From Bacteroidota bacterium (GTDB lineage: Bacteria; Bacteroidota; Ignavibacteria; Kapaibacteriales; UBA961): a stretch of 50,113 nt of DNA. The stretch is from the NCBI GenBank assembly GCA_005788035.1, contig SXZI01000171.1:1-50113 (forward strand), written 5' to 3'. Positions 8,927 to 17,077 of the stretch are shown here, one piece after another (positions within the stretch are counted from its first letter, which is position 1; every line of letters begins with the position of its first letter). The notes beneath the pieces were generated by a model. It did no database searches. It was not told where the DNA came from and saw only the letters and a list, made by a program, of their open reading frames with translations. Position numbers and translations under genes: made by a program.

Positions 8927-10024
8927 ATGTCTCTAGTCACCTTACTTTCCAAATTAGATCATACATTGCGTCCTGCCTTGGGTGCATTGCCAGCCACATT
9001 ATTTACTCGCTTATATTCATCTACCAGGCCTTGGTTTTCCAAGGTTGCAGCTCAAGATGATGTATCTGTTGTTTCAATTCCAGATCAAGTATCTATATCA
9101 TTCAAACATCTTACTTTTAGGTCTTATTTGGGTAATGCTGCCGGAATGTATAAGCAAGCAGAAGGTTATGAGAGAGCATATGCTCAAGGCGCAGGTTTCT
9201 ATCTTTGCGGAACAACTACATCCTTACCAAGAAAAGGGAATACCAAACATGGTATTCTACATCCATTTGTTCCATATCCTAAAACACATGCTGCATCGAA
9301 TTGGCTTGGTTTGCCTAATGATGGTCATAGAGAAACTGCTGCGAAAATTGCAGGTTTTACGAGGTTTGCACATTTCCCAATTGGTGCCAGTATTGCCTTG
9401 GATCCCGGAATGCCCACTGAACAAGCGATGAAAGGATTGATTGAGGGAATGAAAGCATATATTGATGCCGGATGTGATTTTCTGGAGTTAAACGAAAGTT
9501 GTCCGAATGTCCCAGGCCATGATGTGAATCATAGCACACTAGAACTATCTCTTCTTGCGCGATTGGATGCAGTGTCTTCTCAAATAGACCTCTCTTCAAT
9601 ACCTGTATTTGTCAAATTTTCCAATGATACTGATCAAGAATTAGTTCAGCAACTAATGAAGGCATTGATTGATCGTTCCTTTTCTGGAATCAATTTCGGA
9701 AATACCTCAACTCGATATAAAGAAATGGAACATTTGATTCATTCATCAGATAGACATCTCTATGACTATTTCACGAAAGAATTTGGTGGAGGTTTAAGCG
9801 GAGTGATTGTTAGAGAGGCATCAACAGCGTTGATCTCTGAGGCAAAACGCTATCGGGAAGAGTTATCAGTACCTGAATTTATGATTATTGCTACAGGTGG
9901 AATAGAAAGCAAGGAAGATGTGCAGTTTGCAAAACAGAATGGAGCTGACTTGTTGCAATGGTATACCGGTTACTATGAACAATTCGGAAAACATGGCAAT
10001 AACGTGTATTCTGCAATGTATTGA
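8927..10024 (+). CDS. dihydroorotate dehydrogenase-like FMN enzyme, divergent
   Basis: The track start at 8894 is a TTG inside rpoN; the first ATG outside it, at 8927, gives 365 residues. The architecture resembles membrane-associated class 2 DHODs: an N-terminal hydrophobic helix region (about 1-30) and then a TIM barrel. The catalytic loop reads LNESCPNVPG, with cysteine as in class 1 rather than the serine of class 2. The usual glycine-rich GLAAGFDK segment is replaced by LGNAAGMYKQ. FMN-phosphate contacts near the C terminus, IIATGGIESKED and LLQWYTGYYEQFG, are well kept. It may oxidise dihydroorotate for pyrimidine synthesis or be a paralogue with another substrate, so no symbol is given. 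It follows rpoN by seven bases. Confidence 0.75.
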   Translation: MSLVTLLSKLDHTLRPALGALPATLFTRLYSSTRPWFSKVAAQDDVSVVSIPDQVSISFKHLTFRSYLGNAAGMYKQAEGYERAYAQGAGFYLCGTTTSLPRKGNTKHGILHPFVPYPKTHAASNWLGLPNDGHRETAAKIAGFTRFAHFPIGASIALDPGMPTEQAMKGLIEGMKAYIDAGCDFLELNESCPNVPGHDVNHSTLELSLLARLDAVSSQIDLSSIPVFVKFSNDTDQELVQQLMKALIDRSFSGINFGNTSTRYKEMEHLIHSSDRHLYDYFTKEFGGGLSGVIVREASTALISEAKRYREELSVPEFMIIATGGIESKEDVQFAKQNGADLLQWYTGYYEQFGKHGNNVYSAMY

Positions 10025-11038
10025 TTATCGAAGCGCCTCGCGTATTCTTGCCGAAACATAATCCATGATCCATACAACAAATGCAATCATGATGATGATG
10101 AGACCCACCTCATGCCATTGAGCCAAACCCTGATATTGCATAAGCATCGTTCCGATACCACCACCACCTACCAAACCAATGATCGTTGCCATTCTGACAT
10201 TGATATCCCAACGGTAAATCGTAAAACTCAAAAATGGAATCACTATTTGTGGAATGATTGCATATGTAATCACTTGAAGTGGATGCGCTCCAGTAGCCTC
10301 TATTGCCTCAATAGGTCCATTATCAATATCTTCAATTTGCTCTGAATATTGTTTTGTGAGCGAAGCAACAGTGTGAACCATAAGCGCTAGCATGCCGGCG
10401 AACGGACCTATACCAACCCAGACAGAAAAGATGATGGCCCAGATCAAAGGTTCAATCGAACGAGAGAAATTTGTAATGAATCTAATCACATTGTAAATCG
10501 AAAAAGACAGAGTGCTGCCTTTCATGAGTGTTCTAGCACTCAAAAAACTCAGAATGAATGATGGGGGGAGAGCTATGACGGTTGCAGTCAAAGCTATATA
10601 TACAGTCTCAATTAGGGCTTTTAGGGCAATGTCAAAGATGCTGAGCTCTGGAGTTATTAATGCAGTAAAAATATTAGAAGCAGATTGCAATCCTTTGGCT
10701 GAGAAAAAATCAATCGGTGAAATATCGGTTATTATCCAACCTGCTATGATTGAACAGCTGAAAGCAAGCCACATGAGATGTTTACCAAACAATGGCATAG
10801 CATGATGTGTATCTGAAAGGATAAACATTCCTGCTGATTGTTCGAATCTTCTTACTATGTATGAGCTTATTCCTGCTATAGCAAGGTATCCAACTTGGAT
10901 GATAAAGCCATGTAGTGGTATATATGTGATTAAGGCGGGAATGATGATTCGATCTAATGAAATCAAGACATACCAGATGAAAAACACATCGATGAGATAT
11001 GACTGTATGGCAATTCCTTTTTCGGAATGATGTTGCAT
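10025..11038 (-). CDS. PhnE-type ABC transporter permease (orphan)
   Basis: An inner-membrane permease of about 337 residues. The C-terminal 200 residues match PhnE/PtxC phosphonate-phosphite permeases: FSRSIEPLIWAIIFSVWVG, the coupling-loop region GPIEAIEATGAHPLQVI, and VGGGGIGTMLMQYQ. Two extra hydrophobic stretches lie before the first permease helix, making the protein longer than usual. The matching ATPase (PhnC) and binding protein (PhnD) are not in the window, so function is uncertain. The track start at 11062 is a GTG that falls inside the preceding terminator T-tract and an apparent TATTTTTG box; I choose the ATG at 11038. The gene abuts the DHOD stop with no gap. Confidence 0.8.
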   Translation of the reverse strand: MQHHSEKGIAIQSYLIDVFFIWYVLISLDRIIIPALITYIPLHGFIIQVGYLAIAGISSYIVRRFEQSAGMFILSDTHHAMPLFGKHLMWLAFSCSIIAGWIITDISPIDFFSAKGLQSASNIFTALITPELSIFDIALKALIETVYIALTATVIALPPSFILSFLSARTLMKGSTLSFSIYNVIRFITNFSRSIEPLIWAIIFSVWVGIGPFAGMLALMVHTVASLTKQYSEQIEDIDNGPIEAIEATGAHPLQVITYAIIPQIVIPFLSFTIYRWDINVRMATIIGLVGGGGIGTMLMQYQGLAQWHEVGLIIIMIAFVVWIMDYVSARIREALR

Positions 11039-11061
11039 GGTATGGCTCGAAAATGATGACA

Positions 11062-11069
11062 CAAAAATA
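11062..11069 (-). promoter_or_regulatory. TATTTTTG, putative -7 element of phnE inside the terminator T-tract
   Basis: The T-tract of the RRM terminator reads TATTTTTG on the minus strand, an exact TAnnTTTG match 23 bases before the ATG at 11038. A TTTC in the hairpin loop region lies 19 bases further upstream in place of TTTG. Termination of one gene and initiation of the next may use the same bases. Confidence 0.35.
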
Positions 11070-11104
11070 AAGAACCCTCGGCTAATAAGAAAGCCGAGGG
11101 TTCT
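11062..11104 (-). terminator. Rho-independent terminator of the RRM gene
   Basis: Perfect 13-base inverted repeat AGAACCCTCGGCT (11071-11083) and AGCCGAGGGTTCT (11092-11104) with an eight-base loop. On the minus strand it is followed by TTATTTTTG, a good U-tract, whereas the plus side has none. It lies 40 bases after the RRM stop. Confidence 0.88.
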
Positions 11105-11144
11105 GTTTACTGTCTGTATCGATGATCAGGGGATTTATATCTCA

Positions 11145-11453
11145 TCATTCATATCGATCTGACCGACGATCGCCGCCGCGGAAATCACGACGTGGACCGC
11201 GTGATTGTTCTTCGCGTGGACGAGCTTCATTTACTACCAATGTACGTCCGCTGAACTCTTTGCCATTGGTTGATTCGATGGCGCCTCTTGCTTCATCATC
11301 ATTATCCATTTCAACAAAACCAAAGCCGCGTGAACGACCGGAGATTTTGTCTGTAATGACAAAGGCACCTGTGACATTGCCGTATGACTCAAAAAGGGAA
11401 CGAAGTTCTTCGGATCCCATCGTGTACGGCAAATTGCCTACATAAATATTCAT
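11145..11453 (-). CDS. RNA-binding protein with one RRM domain
   Basis: A 102-residue single-RRM protein of the type common in Bacteroidota and cyanobacteria. RNP2 is IYVGNL at residues 3-8 and RNP1 is RGFGFVEM around 42-49. The last 25 residues are a disordered arginine/glycine-rich tail (SRGPRRDFRGGDRR) that should add nonspecific RNA binding. Such proteins are usually cytoplasmic and are often linked to cold or stress adaptation; that role is inferred here. GGAAGG lies about seven bases before the ATG, and a strong terminator follows, so it is probably a single-gene transcript. The plus-strand ORF at 11122-11445 is its shadow. Confidence 0.95.
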   Translation of the reverse strand: MNIYVGNLPYTMGSEELRSLFESYGNVTGAFVITDKISGRSRGFGFVEMDNDDEARGAIESTNGKEFSGRTLVVNEARPREEQSRGPRRDFRGGDRRSDRYE

Positions 11454-11622
11454 AACAAACCTTCCGTAGATGTGTAGTGATTAACGAGGTCAACAATAAA
11501 ACAATTACACTAGTGACCACAAGTAATGGCGCACATCAACACCAAATACTTAACCGAAAATACCACAAACCATTGATTAAACAACACATTACATTGAAAT
11601 AGTTGATATTATCAATAAGAAA

Positions 11623-11654
11623 CAAAAAAGCCCGAATAAGCAATTACTCGGGCT
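11623..11654 (-). terminator. Rho-independent terminator after gdh
   Basis: AGCCCGA (11629-11635) pairs with TCGGGCT (11648-11654) around a 12-base loop. On the minus strand the stem is followed by a run of T residues. It lies just after the glutamate dehydrogenase stop and before the RRM promoter region. Confidence 0.82.
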
Positions 11655-11676
11655 AAATCTTCACTAAAAGGGGAAA

Positions 11677-13113
11677 TTAAGGGAAAATCCCCATTTGATT
11701 ATAAGATGCAGCGATTTTATCTATTGCAGAAATAAAGGCCGCTGTACGCATATCCTTCACATTTGACTTGTTTCTCCATACATTCATTATCTCATGATAA
11801 GACCCTATCATTGAATCTTCAAGTCCTGAATTTACCAAGTCTACTTCATTTGGACCTTGTACGAGGATTGACTTTTCTGCCGAGGTCAAAGATTTGCCTG
11901 TTAAATTTTCGATGGTAGAAATCAGACCTTTTTTAGAGTTTTCTTCATATCGTTTGTCCAAGCGACCAAAACGAACGTGAGAAAGATTCTTTAACCATTC
12001 AAAGTATGAAACAACCACTCCGCCGGCATTGATATACATGTCAGGAATGATGAGGATATTTTTAGCAAGGAGTGTAGGTTCTGCTGATGCAGCAATGGGA
12101 CCATTCGCACCTTCAGCAATGATTTTCGCCTGAATGCGATCGGCATTCCAATCAGTAATTTGTGATTCAAGTGCGGCAGGGACGAGAATATCGCAGGGAT
12201 ACTCGAGTAGTGAATTACCTTCATCAATTGTTTTTGCACCTGCAAAATTTCTAATGGAACCAGTTTGACCATGATGTTCTTTCAATGCATTGATGTCTAT
12301 ACCATCTGCATTGTAAACAGCTCCATCCCATTCAATGATGCCGATGATTCTTGAACCACCTTCAGCAATAAACTTAGCAGCATGATACCCAACATTCCCA
12401 AAGCCTTGAACAATAACGCTCTTTCCATCTAAACCTGTTGTCAAACCAATTGATTTCATGAGTTCAGCATCATTAACAGCTTCTCGGACGCCATAAAACA
12501 CGCCTTTTCCGGTTGCTTCAGTTCTTCCATTGACACCGCCTTGTGAAATTGGCTTGCCCGTAACGCAACCCAAAGCATTAACATCGTCAAACTTTATTGT
12601 CTGATAGGTATCTGCAATCCAAGACATTTCTCTCATGCCGGTACCATAATCCGGAGCGGGAACATCAACCGCAGGTCCAATGAAATTTTTGTGAATCAAT
12701 TCTACGGTATATCTTCTGGTTATACGTTCCAATTCATCAACAGAGTAGTTCTTGGGATTGATTTTGATTCCGCCTTTACCACCTCCGAAGGGAACATTCA
12801 CTACCGCACACTTATATGTCATAAGCGCAGACAATGCAATCACTTCATCTTGATTTACATCTTCGCTATAACGAATTCCGCCTTTGCATGGAAGTTTATG
12901 ATGACTGTGTTCTGCTCTCCATGCAGATATAACTTGGATTTCACCTTTTACTCGAACCGGAAATTGAATTTGATAAACAGCATTGCATGCACGAATCTGA
13001 TCCAAAAGTCCTTTGGAATGATCGAGCAATGCTGCTGCTTTATCGAAATAAGTATTTACCGATTGAAAAAACGGTATTTCGTGATAACTCGGAGGTGTTT
13101 TTTGAGAAGACAT
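11677..13113 (-). CDS. gdhA: Glu/Leu/Phe/Val family dehydrogenase, probably glutamate dehydrogenase
   Basis: A 478-residue dehydrogenase that should interconvert glutamate and 2-oxoglutarate plus ammonia with NAD(P). The substrate site shows [15 protein letters not shown] and [16 protein letters not shown]; the catalytic aspartate is in VPAPDYGTG; and the Rossmann motif is [11 protein letters not shown] around residue 235. The length is a little above the common 410-450 residues, with an extended C-terminal region. AGGA precedes the ATG by about six bases. It is third in a hisC-hppD-gdh run (48-base gap), which suggests a role in recycling amino groups during amino-acid breakdown. NAD or NADP preference cannot be told reliably from what I see. 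Confidence 0.94.
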   Translation of the reverse strand: MSSQKTPPSYHEIPFFQSVNTYFDKAAALLDHSKGLLDQIRACNAVYQIQFPVRVKGEIQVISAWRAEHSHHKLPCKGGIRYSEDVNQDEVIALSALMTYKCAVVNVPFGGGKGGIKINPKNYSVDELERITRRYTVELIHKNFIGPAVDVPAPDYGTGMREMSWIADTYQTIKFDDVNALGCVTGKPISQGGVNGRTEATGKGVFYGVREAVNDAELMKSIGLTTGLDGKSVIVQGFGNVGYHAAKFIAEGGSRIIGIIEWDGAVYNADGIDINALKEHHGQTGSIRNFAGAKTIDEGNSLLEYPCDILVPAALESQITDWNADRIQAKIIAEGANGPIAASAEPTLLAKNILIIPDMYINAGGVVVSYFEWLKNLSHVRFGRLDKRYEENSKKGLISTIENLTGKSLTSAEKSILVQGPNEVDLVNSGLEDSMIGSYHEIMNVWRNKSNVKDMRTAAFISAIDKIAASYNQMGIFP

Positions 13114-13161
13114 AGTACTTCCTAATGAAACAATATGTATGGGTAAATGAGAAATCCGTTG

Positions 13162-14292
13162 TTACAGATTTCCTCTCAATGCTTGTTCGCGTTCAATAGA
13201 TTCAAATAGTGCTTTGAAATTTCCTTTGCCAAAAGATGTAGCGCCTTTTCTTTGGATTATTTCAAAGAATAATGTTGGCCTGTCTTCAACAGGTTTGGTG
13301 AAAATTTGAAGAAGATATCCTTCTTCGTCTCTATCTACCAAAATACCAAGCTCTCGAAGCGGTGAAATATCTTCGTCGATTGCTCCGACACGGTCCAATA
13401 AATCATCATAGTAAGTGTCTGGAACACGTAAAAATTGAACGCCTCGTTCTTTAAGGGCAGAGACGGTTGCTATAATATCATGCGTGGCAACAGCGATATG
13501 CTGAACACCGGGACCATGATAGAATTCCAGATATTCATCAATCTGAGATTTTGCTTTTTTTCCTTCGGCAGGTTCATTGATAGGAAATTTAATATAGCCA
13601 TTTCCATTAGAAACAACTTTGCTCATCAAAGCGCTATACTCTGTGGAGATATCTTTATCATCAAAAGTTAAGAGTAAAGAGAATCCCATGACTTCTTCAT
13701 AAAATCGAACCCATTCATCCATTTTGCCTAATTCCACATTCCCAACACAGTGATCTACATACAGCAAACCAACATCAGTGGTTGTATATCCATCTTTGAT
13801 AGGAACATAGCCCGGCATGAAAATGCCATCATATTGTTTGCGTTCAACAAATGTATGAATTGTATCGCCATAGGTATGTATGGAAGCAATCTTCACTTCG
13901 CCAAATTCATCGCGAAGTATGGTTGGTTCAGTATGACTTTTTGCTCCTCGAGAAGTAGTTTCTTTCCAAGATTGTTCGGCATCATCTACCCACAAGGCAA
14001 GGACTTTCACTCCATCGCCATGTTTGTCTATATGTGAACTGATTTCATTTCCGGGATGCATCGGAGTTGTGAGAATAAGTCTGATTTTGCCTTGCTTCAA
14101 AACATAACTTGCCCGATCCCTTATGCCTGTTTCGGGGCCGGCATAAGCAATAAGATCAAAACCAAAAGCTGTACGATAAAAATACGATGCTTGTTTTGCA
14201 TTCCCCACATAGAACTCGATATAATCGGTTCCATTGATAGGAAGAAAATCGGTGACAGCAGATTGTGATGATGTAGCGGAAAGTGTTTCCAT
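13162..14292 (-). CDS. hppD: 4-hydroxyphenylpyruvate dioxygenase
   Basis: A 376-residue non-haem iron enzyme converting 4-hydroxyphenylpyruvate to homogentisate, an oxygen-requiring step of tyrosine catabolism. It has the two-domain VOC layout of the family. The three iron ligands are visible: His181 in YVDHCVGNVE, His265 in GVQHIAVAT, and Glu344 in LFFEIIQRKG. The C-terminal FGKGNFKALFESIEREQ helix that covers the active site is complete. It lies 45 bases after the hisC-like aminotransferase and 48 bases before glutamate dehydrogenase. Homogentisate dioxygenase, the next enzyme, is not in the window. Confidence 0.96.
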   Translation of the reverse strand: METLSATSSQSAVTDFLPINGTDYIEFYVGNAKQASYFYRTAFGFDLIAYAGPETGIRDRASYVLKQGKIRLILTTPMHPGNEISSHIDKHGDGVKVLALWVDDAEQSWKETTSRGAKSHTEPTILRDEFGEVKIASIHTYGDTIHTFVERKQYDGIFMPGYVPIKDGYTTTDVGLLYVDHCVGNVELGKMDEWVRFYEEVMGFSLLLTFDDKDISTEYSALMSKVVSNGNGYIKFPINEPAEGKKAKSQIDEYLEFYHGPGVQHIAVATHDIIATVSALKERGVQFLRVPDTYYDDLLDRVGAIDEDISPLRELGILVDRDEEGYLLQIFTKPVEDRPTLFFEIIQRKGATSFGKGNFKALFESIEREQALRGNL

Positions 14293-14337
14293 GACAAAGC
14301 ATCCAATGAATAAAGTTCGGTAAAAATAACAAATTGC

Positions 14338-15444
14338 TCATGCATAATGAGCAATCAATTCCTGCATGGTGAGAATCACTCTTTGATTGGTATCGTCAGT
14401 TCCGGTGCTGATTCTGATGCAATGGGGCAGTCTGAACCCCCCAAGTCTACGCACAATTATTCCTCTTTTTTCAAGATCATTTGTCAATTGAATGGCATTG
14501 TCTTCGATACCACAGTCAATCATGGAAAAATTCGCAACCGATGGAGATATCTTCCAACCCTGCTTAGCAAAGGCCTCTTGAAATGATTTCAAACCTCTTT
14601 TATTGAGCTGAATTGTTTCCTGAAGAAAATCTTCATCTTCCATAGCTGCTACAGCAGCTAATTGGGAGAGTGTTCCGGGATCAAATGTTAATTTTGACTT
14701 GGACATAACCGATATCAACTCCTTTGGACCAATTGCATACCCAACACGAAGCGAAGCCAAACCATATACTTTGGAGAAGGTCCGCAATGTTATCATGTTT
14801 GGTCTGCGATGGAGCAAGCTGTTCGGATAATCATCAGTTATGATTTCAGTGTATTCATAATATGCTTCATCCATGATCAAAAGGACATTGTCTGGAAGGG
14901 CAGCAAGGAGTTTTTCAAATTCCGATTTTGTGATATGTGTCCCGGTAGGGTTATTTGCATTTGCTATGTATACAATCCTAGTTGTTTCATCAATGGCTTG
15001 TATGATGCCATCTATGTCAAATCGATAATCCGAGGTCAGTGGTACAGCTACACGATTGAGATTGGCAATTGAAGTGGCAACATAATAACCTACGAATGTT
15101 CCTTCGCTCGAAACGATTGTATCACCAGGTACTGTGAAGCAACGCATGATCAAATGCATCAATGCATCAGATCCGTTATAGCAAACAACTTCATCTTTGT
15201 TTACATTAAATTTTTTGGCTATTGCCGAACAAAGAAATTCGCCTCCATCAGGATAGACGGAAAGATCTTCTGCTTGTATATTTCGTAATGCATGGAGCGC
15301 TTTTGGTGAAGCACCCAAAGGATTTTCGTTGGAAGCAAGTTTGACGATATCAGTAATGCCATGCTTCTCTTGAACCGATTTTATAGATGTGCCGGGTGTA
15401 TAAGGCAATAATTGTTGGATATGCTCAGGAACAAATATGGACAT
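14338..15444 (-). CDS. hisC: histidinol-phosphate/aromatic aminotransferase, HisC type
   Basis: A 368-residue fold-type I PLP aminotransferase. SNENPLGASPKAL near the N terminus, NANNPTGTH, the aspartate motif DEAYYEY, and the PLP lysine in TFSKVYGLASLRVGYA are all typical of HisC. No other his genes are nearby. Its neighbours are hppD and gdh, so in this organism it may chiefly transaminate tyrosine or phenylalanine to feed HppD; HisC homologues with that activity are known. The symbol is by sequence resemblance, not proven role. A good promoter (TTG, 18 bases, TAAATTTG) precedes the ATG by 34 bases. Confidence 0.9.
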   Translation of the reverse strand: MSIFVPEHIQQLLPYTPGTSIKSVQEKHGITDIVKLASNENPLGASPKALHALRNIQAEDLSVYPDGGEFLCSAIAKKFNVNKDEVVCYNGSDALMHLIMRCFTVPGDTIVSSEGTFVGYYVATSIANLNRVAVPLTSDYRFDIDGIIQAIDETTRIVYIANANNPTGTHITKSEFEKLLAALPDNVLLIMDEAYYEYTEIITDDYPNSLLHRRPNMITLRTFSKVYGLASLRVGYAIGPKELISVMSKSKLTFDPGTLSQLAAVAAMEDEDFLQETIQLNKRGLKSFQEAFAKQGWKISPSVANFSMIDCGIEDNAIQLTNDLEKRGIIVRRLGGFRLPHCIRISTGTDDTNQRVILTMQELIAHYA

Positions 15445-15478
15445 GGTGATAATTGGTTAAGTTAGGCGAAATTCGAAG

Positions 15479-15507
15479 CAAATTTAACAAAACGGGGGCT
15501 TTGCCAA
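15479..15507 (-). promoter_or_regulatory. promoter of hisC-hppD-gdh (TTG, 18 bases, TAAATTTG)
   Basis: On the minus strand TTG (in GATTGG) is followed after 18 bases by TAAATTTG (15486 to 15479), matching both parts of the Bacteroides-type promoter. The start codon is 34 bases downstream. This is the best promoter match in the window. Confidence 0.55.
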
Positions 15508-15581
15508 TCAAGTTTTGACTTCAATTGAAAAGAATACGTCAAGATTCACTGTGTTTAGGGGCAAAGACTAGGTTTTTTGTG

Positions 15582-15589
15582 TAAATTTG
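15582..15589 (+). promoter_or_regulatory. TAAATTTG, putative -7 element of the mqnA-psd-lnt-nadD-queC run
   Basis: An exact TAnnTTTG match. A transcript starting a few bases downstream would exclude the TTG at 15577 and probably the ATG at 15592, supporting the ATG at 15646 as start of the first gene. The divergent hisC promoter is about 100 bases away. Confidence 0.45.
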
Positions 15590-15645
15590 CCATGAATTCT
15601 GCATTTGACACCCAAAAGTATTGTTTATCAATCAATAGTTCTACC

Positions 15646-16407
15646 ATGTCATTAACAATTGCTATTCCCCATAATCCTGCCTATTCTTCTTTGACTGCAA
15701 ATGCTCAATCAGTTTGTCAGGAGCGTGGATATGAATGCCGTGTACTTTCGGAATATGAATGCGCGCAGAGTTTATACAAGGGAACTGCAGATATCGCATT
15801 GATTGATCCATTAAGTTTTGCAAGGCATCCATCTGAGTTAAGAATCATTCCTTCTTTGGCTTTATCTATTGAAGGATGTTCGAATCTTGCTTCAATCCAT
15901 TTTGTTCCGGGTAAAGAAGAAATTCAGCTTCTTGGTTTGCAAGAGGATGTGTATTTTCTACGAATTGGAGCTCTTTGCTTGGCAGAGAAATACGATCTAT
16001 TTCCAGAGATAATGTTTGATTCTGCAATTGGAGAGGATTCAGAACTTACAGATTCACAGTATGATGCCTGGATTGCATGGAATGCTTCCAAAGGCCAAGG
16101 TGCATTGGATATTTGTGAGGAATGGTCAGACTTTCAAGAGTTACCATTACCAATGGTTTTTTGGGCATGTAAAGATGAAAATTCTCCGGAATTGATTGAA
16201 CTTACAACGCTTTGTGCTGCTGATGATGTGCCGGAGTCAGATGAGATACTTTCAATTACAAAAGGAAGTGATGCCGATCCACGGATTGGAACTGCTCATT
16301 TTAAATATTCAGCAAATTTTCAAGCTTCTCTTGATGCTGTGCAACATTTTATGTTTTATCATCGCATGATTGAATCAGTTCGTGCGATCACTTTGTTGGG
16401 ACATTAA
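15646..16407 (+). CDS. MqnA/MqnD-like periplasmic-binding-fold protein
   Basis: A 253-residue protein from the chosen ATG; the track start at 15577 is a TTG upstream of a likely promoter box. The N terminus SLTIAIPHNPAYSSL, the segment GTADIALIDPLSFARH and the following IIPSLALSIEG resemble MqnA (chorismate dehydratase of the futalosine menaquinone route) and related solute-binding folds. There is no signal peptide from this start, as expected for a cytoplasmic enzyme. Similarity is moderate and the C-terminal half is diverged, so the assignment to menaquinone synthesis is inferred. Other mqn genes are not in the window. psd starts one base after its stop. Confidence 0.6.
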   Translation: MSLTIAIPHNPAYSSLTANAQSVCQERGYECRVLSEYECAQSLYKGTADIALIDPLSFARHPSELRIIPSLALSIEGCSNLASIHFVPGKEEIQLLGLQEDVYFLRIGALCLAEKYDLFPEIMFDSAIGEDSELTDSQYDAWIAWNASKGQGALDICEEWSDFQELPLPMVFWACKDENSPELIELTTLCAADDVPESDEILSITKGSDADPRIGTAHFKYSANFQASLDAVQHFMFYHRMIESVRAITLLGH

Positions 16408-16408
16408 T

Positions 16409-17077
16409 ATGCTTACTCGTTATGGATATGATAATGCAATACCAATGCTTATTATTGGATTTTCCTTGATTGTGCTGTCTGCATTTGTTTTTTCAGGCGC
16501 TTTATCCTGGGTTTCAACTGCATTAGGGTTTATTATCATCTTTTTCACATTGTGGTTTTTCAGAGACCCACTGCGCGTCATCCCAGAAACTGCTCTCCTT
16601 GATCATTCTATCGTCATAGCTCCAGCAGATGGAAAAGTGGTCGAGATAATTGAAATAGAAGAGAATGAGTTTTTCAAAGGAAAAGCACGGCAAATCAGCA
16701 TTTTCCTATCACCTTTGGATGTCCATGTGAATCGTTCTCCTGTATCCGGAAATGTAGCATTCTACCGATATATGCAGGGGGATTATTTAGTTGCATGGCA
16801 TCCGAAAGCATCTGAATTGAATGAGCAAAGCAGAATCGGAGTTGAAACCGGTTTCGGAAAGGTTCTATTCAAACAGATTACTGGTGTATTGGCTCGGCGT
16901 ATTGTATGTACTGTGAAACAAGGTGATACACTGACCACAGGTGAACAAATTGGCATGATGAAATTTGGTTCTCGTATGGATATCGTTGTTCCTCTCGATG
17001 CTGAAATTCTTGTGAAGAAAGATCAGCGGACCAGAGGTGGTGAAACTGTACTTGCCAATTTGAATAAAAGCAAATGA
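16409..17077 (+). CDS. psd: phosphatidylserine decarboxylase proenzyme
   Basis: A 222-residue decarboxylase of the short (archaeal-like) Psd type, making phosphatidylethanolamine at the inner membrane. Two hydrophobic segments lie at about 12-50. LDVHVNRSPVSG is the family signature in the middle. The C-terminal MMKFGSRMDIVVP contains the Gly-Ser self-cleavage site that generates the pyruvoyl group. The track start at 16370 is a ATG inside the previous gene; the ATG at 16409, just after that gene's stop, fits the family length better. The stop overlaps lnt by four bases. Confidence 0.94.
   Translation: MLTRYGYDNAIPMLIIGFSLIVLSAFVFSGALSWVSTALGFIIIFFTLWFFRDPLRVIPETALLDHSIVIAPADGKVVEIIEIEENEFFKGKARQISIFLSPLDVHVNRSPVSGNVAFYRYMQGDYLVAWHPKASELNEQSRIGVETGFGKVLFKQITGVLARRIVCTVKQGDTLTTGEQIGMMKFGSRMDIVVPLDAEILVKKDQRTRGGETVLANLNKSK

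Noticed and set aside
11039-11062. GTG start of phnE at 11062
   Set aside because: It lies inside the terminator T-tract and the apparent -7 box; the ATG at 11038 is a better start.
11071-11104. Perfect inverted repeat read as a transposon end or regulatory operator
   Set aside because: Position just after a stop codon and a one-sided T-tract fit a Rho-independent terminator; there is no transposase or target duplication.
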